Positions 22,235 to 34,200 of a stretch of DNA of 64,000 nt are shown here, one piece after another; the first letter of the stretch is position 1; the number at the start of each line of letters is the position of its first letter. Below the pieces are notes generated by a model that saw nothing but the letters and a program-made list of their open reading frames with translations, ran no database searches and was not told where the DNA came from. The translations under genes and the position numbers were made by a program. The stretch lies in NCBI GenBank assembly GCA_029378245.1, contig JARKIF010000001.1:3348001-3412000 (forward strand), written 5' to 3'. The stretch comes from Roridomyces roridus (taxonomy: Eukaryota; Basidiomycota; Agaricomycetes; Agaricales; Mycenaceae).

Positions 22235-24873
22235 TCATTCCCCACAAACGCCTCCGCAAACTCCGCCTGGGTCTTGAGCACCGTCTCCAAATGCTCCAGA
22301 CCAAGCACCTGGCCCTGGAACGCAGCAAGGCTCTCCGCCGTCTTGACGGCGTTCTTGATTTGCCGCCCATTGATGTCGTGCGCTGCGAGCACGTCGTACC
22401 CCTCCTCGGAGATGACGGCGCCACCGGCGGGAAGCTTGCTCAGGAAGTCCTTCCAGAGCTGCTTGCGCGCATCTGCTTCGAGGTTCTCGTACTTGAGCGC
22501 CATGTGTATCCGCGATTGGAAGGCGGGGTCGAACTGGACGGGACCGTGAGCGGGGCTCGATAGAGGAAAATGAAAAACGTACCGTGTTGACACGATTAGT
22601 AGTAAGGAAGAGGATACCCTGGTAGTACTCCAAAAGCCGCAGGAAAACCGAGACCAGTGCGTTGCGGTGCACATCCTTGAGGGTCCGCTTCTCCATGAAG
22701 ACGTCCGCCTCGTCAATGAGAAGAATTGCCCGCCAGGTCTGAGCGAGGTCAAGGATCTGCGTCAACTCCTGCTCCAGATTCGCCGCCGAGGTACCGAGGT
22801 CACCCGACGACACGACATACAAAGGCTGCTTGGTGTACTCTGCAATGCACTCTGCCGTCAATGTTTTACCGACTGCCAATGGTGAGCACAGAAGCAGAGT
22901 CGGGAGGAGCAGGATACGCACCACCAGGGCTCCCGTGTAGTACATTCACCAAACCCCGCCCCTTGCCCTTGATGATATCGTCAAACTTGCTGTCCTCTGG
23001 CCTCAAGTGGGACGTCACAAGAGCGCGGATCAGCGTCTTGGACCCTTCTGGGAGCACAAGACGGTCAAAGGAAGCCTGAGAGGCATTAGTACGAGACGTG
23101 TATACTTGCTAAATGAGCTCACCTCATTCCAGACGATCTCCGAGTAGTTGTCGATGAAAAGCAAGAACCACCTCTTCTCCGTGAAGCTGAAGCCGCGCAG
23201 CACGTTCGTGGCTAGGAGAGTCTCCCGGTCAGTCAAGGCCCGCGCCACCTTCCCAGCTTCCATCTCCGCCTTGAACACCGCAAACTTCTCCGCAGAAAGA
23301 CTCTCTTCAGCTCGGAACAGCGCCTTCTCCTCTTCTGGCGCCTGCCAGGCGTGGTCAGCGCGCATGCGGTTATATGACTTGCCATCGATCATGACTCGAC
23401 TCTTGATCTGCAGCAGACGGTCAGCCTGTCTCATACCCGAAAGAGAGCCACACTGACATTGAATTTCTTATCGCCCTTGGTCCCCTCCTCGATCGCCACC
23501 CCAGCATACTCTCCGTGGCACTGCCCTTTCATCGTCTGGAATCGCTTGCCGCGCTTCATCAGCGCTACGCGGATCTCAGCCCGCCGCGTGTGCGCATGGC
23601 CAGAGGTGCAAATGGTAGCGTCGCAATAGAGGTGCTCCCGTTGAATGGCTGAATCCTGAATCCTTTCGTCCGCGTCCCGTAGTTCTCGCCGTCATAGTCG
23701 GTGTACGAAACCTGCTGGTAGAAGCCCAAATCCTCAGGCGGTCCGCGGCGAACAGTCCAGTAGCTCTGGAGCTCAAACGCGCGGTCGTACCCCTCGACTT
23801 TGGAGTGGATGATCGTGCCAGGGCGGAACAGTGTCCAAAGACTGAAAAAGGTCAGACCTGAAGGAAGAGGAATGGGGATAGACTTGCGTGGAGTATGAGA
23901 CGAGATTCTGGGCCCGGAGATTGTTGACCTCCTCGATGGTCATGGAAAAGTGGGTCTGGATGAAATCGAGGAGGATTTTGAGATGGTCGAGCTCGATAGA
24001 GTCCTTAGCGAGCGTCTGGGCCTCGGCGCGGAGCTCCTCAAGATAGTGGTACAGACAATCCGCGGGAAGTTCCAAGGATATGTGCTGCGCAAATTAGCGG
24101 GGTGAAGCATAAAGGTTATCGACACACCTCAGTCTCGAACGAGATGCCGGGGTAGGACTTGATGACCTTGCTTAAGGTCTTGCGCAGATGCTCAGAGTAG
24201 ACCTCTACGGTGGTATTCTCGACCCGATCCCTCTGGTACTCGTCAAAGTGGCGGATGACGGCCAAGACGTGCTTTTCCCACCAGTTACCACGAGAAGTCC
24301 GAGAGCCGTCCTTGTTCTGCTTCATGTAGTATTCGTCCCCGTTGTCATCCCATCGCTAAGTAAAATGTGTTAAACGACGGGGATGAGAACAAGAATGATT
24401 GCACACCTTGTCGAGATGCACGACCTCAGTCTTGGAGCCAAGAGGGACGTCGCGGTATTGCTTGTTCAGCACTTGAAGTTCCTTTCGGGCTTTGACCTCT
24501 TTCTCCTCTTCCTCTTCTTCCTCCTTTTTCGTATCCTCCTTCGGCGTATCAGAGCGAGTGACTTCGGGCCCGTCGACCTTGGACTATTCGCTGAGTTTTA
24601 TACGAGTGTCCTTGGGGCGAATGCGAGATGGGACCCCACCTGACTGGACAGCGATGAAGCCCATCGTAGCGAGCCGCCTAGGAGCGCGTTTTCCGGGTGG
24701 AAACCGCGAGTCAATCCAAGAGCGCCCAAACCCGCCGAGGCCAACGGCGGGCGCTTATGTTTCGGTATGACGATGCGCCCTGGGCAGGAAAGTGGGTCGA
24801 GTAGAGGCAATCTTTTGCTTCTCGAGACAACGTTGAGGGCGCGGCCACAATGCCGCAGGGAAAAAAGCATCAT
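22235..24873 (-). CDS. AAA+ ATPase (fungal DUF7025-AAA type) with mitochondrial-like leader
   Basis: Exon 1 from the ATG at 24873 encodes MMLFSLRHCGRALNVVSRSK, which is Arg-rich with no acidic residue, like a mitochondrial targeting peptide. It joins in phase 0 (CAG/GTGGGG...GAATAG/TCC) to an acidic Lys/Glu coiled stretch. The middle region has WWEKHVLAVIRHFDEYQ, LFRPGTIIHSK and YDRAFELQSYW, the usual segments preceding AAA domains in this family. The ATPase core has Walker A GSPG-VGKTLTAE, interrupted by an intron with GTGCGT...GGCAG ends, Walker B ILLIDEADVFME, and LFLTTNRV. The lid portion has FQSRIHMALKY and HDINGRQIKNAVKTAESLA. The stop is at 22235. Members are common in fungi and their substrate is unknown. 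Localisation is an inference from the leader alone. Confidence 0.85.
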
Positions 24874-25305
24874 AGGGGTTTTTTCATGTCACACCCGTTT
24901 TGACGCCCTGGGCCTCTTACTCCGACGTCCATATGGCGTGAGCGGAGTCATCGATTTGCGCGACGGCAGCTTTGAAACGGCCTAGCATCGACGTATACCC
25001 TCCTCTGAAGCCGCCGATGTATTGTCGCAAGACGTAGACGGCGGTGGTGGCCAAGCATCGAGTTTGCCATCAGCGGCAACTTTGATCGGCACTGATGACG
25101 GCGAGGTCAAACTGACGCCGACCTCAATACTACTTACATTTTACAGAAGCAACAGTAGATTGATTCAATGATCCACGAGGTCGGCGGCCATTTACGTACA
25201 CCTTCCCAAAGGTTTCCATCATCTCTCTCACAGTTTGACAGGTTTGGGAAGATCTTGAAGGCTGCTACGTGGCCAAGCGCACCTCCCTCTCCCCCCACAA
25301 CCACC
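24874..25305. promoter_or_regulatory. Divergent intergenic region between AAA+ and NLR-type genes
   Basis: 432 bp between two outward-facing starts. No ORF with family resemblance. It is taken as the promoter region of both genes on layout only; no specific element could be named. Confidence 0.4.
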
Positions 25306-28300
25306 ATGTCTATGAAGACATATTCTCTACTTGGTTAGCCTGGAATCCTTTGAAACACTCTACAACTCACTCACTGGCATACCTAGTCCAAAGTGCAGAT
25401 CAACTCCCATGGAAGCTCCGGCCGCATTTTCATGTCAAGGTCACTGGCTGCTCTCCCGAGGTCAATACAGAGTTGGTCTCGAGCCACAAGCCGCAGTGGA
25501 ACTATGAATCCAACATGTATGTACCACCAAGCATCCCATCCGAGCATAAGTCACTTCAAGGCTGACATTTTTAACACACAGCTGCCCAACAGCTACCCAA
25601 CTGATATTTCAGCTTCACCACAAAACAAAGCTGATTTGCCAAGGCACTTTTAACTTTGAGGACCTTCTCCAAAAATCCCAGACAGCGCACAGTTGGTCTC
25701 ATTCTTATCTTGTCATTTTTCTAACCAACACAGGACAAGTCATTGAACTTTCTCTCTCCAAGCCAGGGAACAAGAAACTGGGCCGGCTGTGGATTCGGCT
25801 GACTGAGAGCCAGGAACACAGTGAAACTCAAGACACTGTTGCTCTTGATCAAACTCCAGCTGCTGCTTCCAGTGGAGCAGTACCCGATGCAGAGACATGG
25901 AGACAAGATATTGGCAAGAAAGTCAAACAGACTTGGCAGGGACTGCATCAGATCACCAAAATCATAGCACCTTTGGTTCCGGAACCCTTCAACACTCCTT
26001 TTGAAATCTTCAACACCATCTCGGATGTGGCAGTGGTATAGTGTCTGTGCTAGTCATTGTTCAATGCTTATGCCCATTTACAGGAGTACATGGAGAACAA
26101 GGAAGCTGTGGAGGATGCCCTTGTCAAACTGTCAGTTCAGCTGGTAGAGGTTGAAGGAGTGCTCTTGGACAGTGAGAAGTACAATATTGATATCACGGCA
26201 AGCAGCGAGGAGCTAGCAGAGTGAGTCAATCCTAAATGATGGTGATTGTAACTAAACTATCTCTTTCAAGCCTGGTTATCAAACAAGCAGTGGAAATGCA
26301 AAACATCCAGTCAAAGGCCACAGCAAAGAAAATCTTTGAGCAGCATGAAATCACTGGCAAAATCAGTCAATGCATTGACATACTCAAACAAGGCACTGGC
26401 AAGTATCATGTTGGTTCAGCTTTCTTCAACTTGACAGCACAGCTTCTAAGCACTTTGGTAGCGGAGAATGAGTCAGGCAATTGCTAGGGATGTCAAGAAA
26501 AATGTAGACTTTGCCTTGGTAATGTTCTCATTTAAAAGTGGGATTCTAATTCTGACACAAGACTTTGAGGCTTCCATGCTCCCATCATTTGCAGCTAGGG
26601 CATTGTTTGATGCAGATACAGGAGCAGCAACATCACCAAGACGAGCATGCACACCTGGAACTCGGAAAGAGTTGCTGGAAAAACTAGAAAACTGGGCATT
26701 GGATAAATCTCCCAATACCTCGCCAATTTTCTGGCTTAGTGGTATGGCTGGTACTGGCAAGTCCACTGTGGCCTACACAATATGCAGGTTATTGCAGGGG
26801 CACAAACAGTTTGGGGCCTCATTCTTTTGCTCCCGCAATGATGAGAGTGCCAGAGCTCGATTGTCAATCATCCCTACAATTGTCCGCCAGCTTATCCCAA
26901 ACCACACTGCATATGCATGTGCTCTCAGGGATTTAAACCTTGACCAGCTTGCTGCCTCCTCAAGCCACCATGTGGCTGAACTTCTCATTACACCATGGAT
27001 AAAATCATTGAAGCAGGAGAGAGGTCAGCAAGCATCACAACTCATAGTGATTGATGCTCTGGATGAGATTGAAGGTGGTGGAGGAGCACATTTCATTCAA
27101 GACTTGATCCAGCAAGTCGCCTCAGCTTGCCAGGAATTCCAAGGATTGAAGTTCCTGCTCACCAGTCGACCCCACCCTGAAATTGTTGAGCAATTCGAGC
27201 ATCTGGAATTAGCCAGTATTTACAAGTTGGAGCACATGGATCCTGAAACAGCTAGGGATGATGTGCAAAAATTTGTTGCTGATGAACTTGGGTCCCTATC
27301 TGCAGAGGACCAGAACTTTATTGTTGCACAATCTGTGGGAATCTTCATCTATGCAGCAACAGTGAAACGACTTCTATCACCACCAGGTCATAGAAAGTTG
27401 TCAGAGACAGAGCACAAGACTCGCATGCAACACCTACGCACCAGTGGAAAATTGGCCAAATCTGGAACTGTTGATTTGCTTACCGATACCTTGTACAAAG
27501 CTGTCCTTGAAGAGGCTTTACAAGATATAGGCAGCGAGGTAGAACTCTCAAAACGTGTTCTGTATATTGTGGTTACTGCAAGGAAACCACAGACAATCCA
27601 GCAACTAGCTCCACTTGTTATTTATCCCTCTGAGGAGATTGATGAACAGGCTGTTCAAAATACAGTGGATTCCCTGTATGCTGTGCTCTACATCTCACAG
27701 AGAGACAAATGTGTATACTCCTACCATAAATCCTTTGATGATTTCATTGGGGATCCTGAGCGATACATGCATGCTGAGCTTGCAAACAGTTACCTGCCAA
27801 CTCGGGCAGCAGAGTGTTTCAGCATACTTGGGAATTCACTCCATTTCAATATGTGTAACCTGCAGTCATCTTACATGCTGGATGATGAGGATCCGGAGTT
27901 GGCATCCAGGGTCACTCAAAGAATTTCCAGGGAGCTTCAATATGCATGCCGATACTGGGCTGCACACCTGACATTGGTCAAGCATAGCAGCAAGGGTGTG
28001 ATTGCCGGACTTTCAGACAATTTGCTGCAGTTCAGCAGCTTGCAGATATTATTTTGGATGGAAGCAATGAATGTGATGAAGTTGGACTGCCGTGTAGCTC
28101 TGTATGATGCTGAGGAGTGGGATGCAAAGGTCTGTACATGGATGCAAAGGTGATGAAACATATTCTTACTGAGATATGCAGGTCAACAGTGGGGAGGTGA
28201 AGGAATACCTGACAGCATGTCGACGGTTGTGGGCTGCATTTTTTAATGGTCCTGCAAAGCACTCAACCCCATATTTGTACATCAGCAGCCTGGCAACAGA

Positions 28301-30525
28301 GTTGGGCATTGCCTCCCAGGATGGAAGACAGATTGCAGAGATGGAAAAACAGGTTTTGCAGGCTGGTGGGAGTCAAAGGCACAGCAACTGTTGTAGCAAG
28401 AACATTAGTGATGATAGAAGCTGGCCATGGGTGTGTGCAATCAGTTGTATTCTCCCCAGACTGCAAACAGCTTGCTTCTGGCTCAGATCACAACATTGTG
28501 CAGATCTGGGATGCAGCAACCGGTGCACAGCTGCTAGAGCTTGCAGGCCATGAGGACTGGGTGCAATCAGTGGTGTTCTCACCAGACGGCAAACAGCTTG
28601 CTTCCGGCTCACATGACAAAACCGTGCGGATCTGGGATGCAGCAACCGGTGCACAGCTGCTAGAGCTTGCAGGCCACAATGGCTCGGTGCTATCAGTTGT
28701 GTTCTCACCAGACGGCAAACAGCTTGCTTCCAGCTCAGGTGACAAAACTGTGCGGATCTGGGATGCAGCGACCGGTGCACAGCTGCTAGAGCTTGCAGGC
28801 CACAATGGCTCAGTGCAATCAGTTGTGTTCTCACCAGACGGCAAACAGCTTGCTTCCGGCTCACATGATCAAACCGTGCGGATCTGGGATGCAGCGACCG
28901 GTGCACAGCTGCTAGAGCTTGCAGGCCACACCGACTATGTGCGATCAGTGGTGTTCTCACCAGACGGCAAACAGCTTGCTTCCGGCTCGGATGACACAAC
29001 TGTGCGGATCTGGGATGCAGCAACCGGTGCACAGCTGCTAGAGCTTGCAGGCCATGAGGACTGGGTGCAATCAGTGGTGTTCTCACCAGACGGCAAACAG
29101 CTTGCTTCCGGCTCACATGACGAAACCGTGCGGATCTGGGATGCAGCAACCGGTGCACAGCTGCTAGAGCTTGCAGGCCACAATGACTATGTGCTATCAG
29201 TTGTGTTCTCACCAGATGGCAAACAGCTTGCTTCCGGCTCACATGACAAAACCGTGCGGATCTGGGATGCAGCAACCGGTGCACAGCTGCTAGAGCTTGC
29301 AGGCCACAATGGCTCGGTGCTATCAGTTGTGTTCTCACCAGACGGCAAACAGCTTGCTTCCAGCTCAGGTGACAAAACTGTGCGGATCTGGGATGCAGCG
29401 ACCGGTGCACAGCTGCTAGAGCTTGCAGGCCACAATGGCTCAGTGCAATCAGTTGTGTTCTCACCAGACGGCAAACAGCTTGCTTCCAGCTCAGGTGACA
29501 AAACTGTGCGGATCTGGGATGCAGCGACCGGTGCACAGCTGCTAGAGCTTGCAGGCCACACCAACCATGTGCAATCAGTGGTGTTCTCACCAGACGGCAA
29601 ACAGCTTGCTTCCGGCTCAGGTGACAAAACCGTGCGGATCTGGAATGCAGCAGCCGGTGCACAGCTGCTAGAGCTTGCAGGCCACAATGACTATGTGCTA
29701 TCAGTTGTGTTCTCACCAGATGGCAAACAGCTTGCTTCCAGCTCAGGTGACGAAACCGTGCGGATCTGGGATGCAGCGACCGGTGCACAGCTGCTAGAGC
29801 TTGCAGGCCACACCGACTATGTGCGATCAGTGGTGTTCTCACCAGACGGCAAACAGCTTGCTTCCAGCTCGGATGACACAACTGTGCGGATCTGGGATGC
29901 AGCAACTGGTGCACAGCTGCTAGAGCTTGCAGGCCACACCGACTATGTGCGATCAGTGGTGTTCTCACCAGACGGCAAACAGCTTGCTTCCAGCTCGGAT
30001 GACACAACTGTGCGGATCTGGGATGCAGCAACTGGTGCACAGCTGCTAGAGCTTGCAGGCCACACCGACTATGTGCGATCAGTGGTGTTCTCACCAGACG
30101 GCAAACAGCTTGCTTCCAGCTCAGGTGACAAAACTGTGCGGATCTGGAATGCAGCAACCGGTGCACAGCTGCTAGAGCTTGCAGGCCACAATGACTATGT
30201 GCAATCCCAATCCTTGTTCCCTGATAAGCCACTCATTCACAGCCTGGACCCCCAGACCCCTCAGCACCAGCATATCATGGTTGCTTCCCCGGCAAATTGT
30301 CCCAGCAACCTCTGGACACTGGATACAACGGGATGGATCTTTAATCTCCATGGAGATCGCCTCTTCTGGTGGCCACCTGAGCTCCTTCACACTCTGAATG
30401 CCCCACCATGTATTCTCATCATAGGCAAGTACGGCCAAGTGAATTTGGAATTTGATCTGTCTTGCTTGGGTTCTAACTGGGCAAACTGCTACTCTGAGGA
30501 GGCTGAGGAGATCTCAGACAACTAG
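25306..30525 (+). CDS. NLR-type protein: C2-like domain, NACHT NTPase, 14 WD40 repeats
   Basis: A STAND-class signalling NTPase of the fungal NLR type, several of which control non-self recognition. The ATG at 25306 opens a C2-like N-terminal domain (YSLLVQSADQLPW...RPHFHVKVTG). Helical linker exons follow. The NACHT domain from about 26570 has the P-loop FWLSGMAGTGKSTVA, Walker B LIVIDALDEI and the sensor segment KFLLTSRPHPEI. A winged-helix-like region with VYSYHKSFDDFI follows. Fourteen WD40 repeats span 28429-30189. The tail (WTLDTTGWIFNLHGDRLFWW) ends at 30525. Short introns keep the frame, including 52-nt introns ending near 26459 and 28180. Between NACHT and WD40 the frame changes near 28290: either a 43-nt intron (28277-28319) or a 1-nt frameshift. 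Codon choice is visibly more A/T-rich than in neighbours. Confidence 0.85.
28429..30189 (+). repeat. 14 tandem WD40 repeats, 126-bp unit, near-identical
   Basis: Thirteen units of exactly 126 bp follow a slightly diverged first unit of 123 bp. Units at 29812-29937 and 29938-30063 are identical in DNA, as are 28678-28803 and 29308-29433. Within a 42-residue unit counted from the residue after each GH, the invariant core is SVVFSPDGKQLAS and LLELAGH. Variation falls almost only at positions 1, 2, 3, 5, 19, 21 and 23, with rare changes at 29 and 32. Recent unequal exchange or gene conversion is the simplest explanation. Confidence 0.95.
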
Positions 30526-30832
30526 ATCTCAGTTACGTAAATTACCCTTATTCTGTCTCATACTGTTACCTTCTTCATGTTCTCTTCCCCACATTCACAC
30601 AAGTAGCTCCGCTCACTGTACCAAGTATATGATAATCTGATCCAGCTGCTCTCCCCAACTCATCGGTTCAATTCCTGGTTGGACCATTCTTTTGTGTCCA
30701 CACCATGCATCCTAACCTTGCAATCACTGTGGGGAAGAACACACTGTATTACACACAGTGATCATCGCTTGACTACAGCCTGAGGTGGTGGGATATTGCG
30801 GCGGTATTGGCATCTGTGGTCCGCTTGCACGT
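30526..30832. other. Intergenic stretch before the Gypsy element
   Basis: 307 bp holding the presumed 3' untranslated region of the NLR-type gene. It ends with the CACGT copy of the target duplication (30828-30832). No gene seen; a tRNA-like box B at about 30665 was rejected. Confidence 0.4.
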
Positions 30833-31185
30833 TGTCAGCACCTAGGGCTAAGTCGGGTTCTAGTCGGCAACGAACGAGGCGACCGAGCGAAGAGCAGCAG
30901 ACGAGACTCAAGAGGTAGAGCAAGCCGTAGGGAGAATAGACTAGATTCGTCTACAGTACTGAGACTGTAGACGGGTATATATACTACATGATCGAATTAG
31001 GTACGAGGGGTAGGGGGTAGGAGCAGGGGCGATCGCGACAAGTAGGGGTGTAAATGCAGGGGAGAGTGGAGTACCAAGCAGGGGTTGAGACAAGACCCGG
31101 CCGATCAGTGATGATCACTGATTAGAGTATTGATGGTTGATGGTTGATGGTTGATCGGGTTGTGGCCTGGGGTCATATCATGACA
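30833..31185 (-). repeat. Gypsy 3' LTR (353 bp)
   Basis: Reads the same as the other LTR by eye, apart from two indels at its 3' end as drawn: one fewer copy of a 7-bp GATGGTT unit and absence of a 15-bp palindromic stretch (ACAACCCGTCGGGTT). Contains a G-rich tract near 31005-31055. Confidence 0.93.
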
Positions 31186-31221
31186 TTATCCCCCCCGTTC
31201 AAGCGCTGCGTCCCAAAGCGC

Positions 31222-34200
31222 TCAAGACACGATCTTCCATCGTCCGTTAACCCGTTCTTCACGGAGTGCGGTCGGGTTCTTCTGGTAGAATTCCTCTATG
31301 CATTCCTCCGCCCCATCCAGCAAGGCGCGTTTTTCCCAAATCCATTCGGCCGAGGGATAATCCTTCCATTTGATGAAGTAGCGCAAGGTGTTGCGCTGAT
31401 TCCCACTGCCTCTCTTGACTTTCAGAATCTCCTCCACCTCGTACTCATAGTGACCGTCAACCACGTCTGGGGGTGGTGGGTCCACCGTCTTCTGATGTTC
31501 GGCCACTGGTGGCACCCAGGGTCGAAGGTAGACCGTATTAAAAACCGGGTGAACCTTCCAGGATGCCGGCATTTTGATTTCGTACGAGAGGGACCCAATC
31601 TTGCGCACCACAGGGAAAGGACCATAGCTTCGGTCCTCGAATTTCTTGGTGGGTCGGTGCGTCTGCAGATTCTTTCCCTCTAGCCACACCTTATCGCCTG
31701 CTTTGTACCCCGGGTTGGGTTGTCGACTTCGGTCGTAGTATTTCTTCATAACATCCTGTGCATGGTGCATTGCCGCTGCGGCTTCTGCCCGTACCTTCTC
31801 CATTCGCTGTGCGAATTCCATCGCCTTCTCCGTCGGGACTTCTTGCAACGGCTCAATTCCTTTCCGCAGATGGAACCCGAGAGTCATAAAGAAGGGGCTA
31901 AAGCCCGTTGTCGCATGGACCTTGTCATTGTAGGAGAATTCGGCCAAGGTCAGCCACTCTGCCCAATTGTCCTGCATGAAGTTGGTAAAGATTCGGAGGT
32001 ACTGCTCCACCTCTTGGTTCACCCGCTTCGTTTGACCGTCGGTTTGCGGATGATACGCCGTCGACGCATTCGACTTCATTCCCAGAAGCTTCATCAAGTC
32101 TCGCATAAAGTGGCCCACGAATTGTGTTCCATGGTCGCTGATCACCACCTCTGGTAACCCGTAATCCTTCCACACATTATCTCGATATATCCGGGCGATC
32201 CCTTCGCCTGTAATCTGTTCCCTGCAGGGAATAACCCGAATTCCTTTGCCCAGTCGGTCCACAGTCACCACGATACTGTCATATCCTTTTGACTCCGGTA
32301 GCTTCGTGATTAGGTCGATCGAGACGTTCTGCCATACTCGTTCGGGTACTGCATTTGGTGACAATGGTCCACGGGGTTTGGATGGAAACGTCTTCGTCTT
32401 CTGGCACGTCGAACAAGCGGCTACGTATCGCTTGATGTCCCGGGTCATGGATGGCCAGTAGTAATTCCGTGCTACCAATTCCGCCGTTCGATATTGCCCA
32501 GGATGACCGGCCATGTACGTATCATGGTGAGCTCGGGTTATGTGATGGCGTAGCTCTTTGTCGGAAGGGACGTATACTGATCCATGCCTAGTCAAGAACC
32601 CGTCGTGTTCCTGCCAGGTCGGGTTCTCCTCATCGGCTTCTTCATCCTTGCTCTTGGCCAAACCCTCCTTGGCTGCATCCTCCCACTTGTCGCGGGCGTC
32701 CTTGATGTGTTGCAAAAATTGGTCCCCTCCTTCCTGGTCCGGGATTGCTCGCAGAAATTCCTCCTTCGGTATCTGTTGAAATTTATCTGCCGGTAGCAAC
32801 GTGATATCGCTGTTATCCTTTGCCCCCTTTTCATGGCCATTTTGCCTCGAAAGGGCATCCGTCTTGTTATGCGTCTTGCCCGGCTTGTGGATCAGCAGAA
32901 AGTCGTATTCACTCAGCTCCAGCGACCACCGTGCCTGTCTTCGGTTCAGCTTCTTCGTCGTCATGAAGTAAGCCAAATTCTTGTGGTCCGTCCAAATCTC
33001 GAACGTTTTGTTGCTGCCTTGAAGGAAATGCCTCCACTCGTACAAACCTCGCATAATCGCCAACATTTCCTTGTCGTGGATGTCGTAATTTCGTTCTGTG
33101 TCGTTAAGAGATTTGGACAAGAACCCGATCGGGACCCAGACCCCGTTCTGGAGTTGAGAAAGCACAGCCCCGGTGGCGAAATCCGAGGAGTCGGCTTCCA
33201 TCCGCCATTCGCCATGGTCGGTCGGAAAGTGTAGCACCGGTTCGGCGGTGACCAAATCCTTCAACTTTTCGAACGCTCTCCTCTCTTCACCTCCCCATCA
33301 CCACCGGTAATCTTTCCTCGTCAAACGTGTCAGGGGTTTGGAGTGGATCCCGAACCCCGCAATAAACCGACGGTAGAAGTTGAGGAATCCAAGGAAGCTC
33401 TGCACCTCCTTGACCGTCTTGGGTTCCGCCCACTCCCGCACCCCCGCCACCTTCACGGGGTCCATCCGAATCTTCCCATCACCGATAATTACACCGAGGT
33501 ATTCGACCTCGCGCTTCTCGAACTCACACTTCTCGGGTTTCAAGTACAAGTCGTTCTCCTGCAGGATTTGCAGCACCTCGCGCACCGTTCTCTGGTGCTC
33601 CTCCTTGTTGGAGGAATAAATCAAAATATCGTCCAAGTAGACAATAACCCGACCCTCCGCGATCTGTCGGGCAAAGATATCGTTCATCATGCACTGGAAG
33701 GTCGCCGGCGAGTTCGTCAACCCGAAAAACATCACCAAGGGCTCAAACAACCCCCGATTAGTGATGAATGCCGCCTTCTCCTCGTCTCCCTCCTTTATCC
33801 GGATATTTTTGTAACCCCATCGCACGTCCAGCTTTGTGAACCATGTCGCGTTCCGAAGGTTATGCATTATCTCGGAAATCAGCGGTATCGGGTACCGGTT
33901 CTTGATCGTGATTGCGTTCAACCTTCGATAGTCTTGTACCGGTCGGAGCTTTCCGTCTTTCTTCTTTACGAAAAAGAAAGGAGATGCAAACGGGGACTTC
34001 GAGGGACGGATACGTCCTGTCTTCAGGTGCTCTGCAATGAACTCGTCCAACTCCTTCTGTTCCGGGATCGATAGGGGAATCACCCGACCCCAGGCGGGTT
34101 CCGCCCCGTCCTTCAGTTCGATAGCGTGGTCCCAGCGCTTCCGTTCCGGTAGTTTGTCGAAGTCCTTCTTGTCAAAGACACTGCGAAATTCGTCCAGGTA

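Noticed and set aside
28429..30189. Regular direct repeats that could suggest a CRISPR-like or satellite array
   Set aside because: The unit is 126 bp, in frame, and encodes canonical WD40 repeats; no spacer structure, and the organism is eukaryotic.
28373..30232. A 619-codon ORF on the minus strand
   Set aside because: It is the antisense reading of the 126-bp WD40 repeats; because the unit length is divisible by three, a stop-free antisense frame is repeated too.
25306..30525. Calling the NLR-type gene a pseudogene because of the frame change near 28290
   Set aside because: A short intron in the right phase is available, so the evidence does not force inactivation; left as an open finding.
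30605..30690. tRNA-like sequence (box B-like GGTTCAATTCC and ACCA end)
   Set aside because: T-stem and acceptor stem do not pair and no proper A box or anticodon arm is found; coincidental or a very decayed tRNA-derived repeat.
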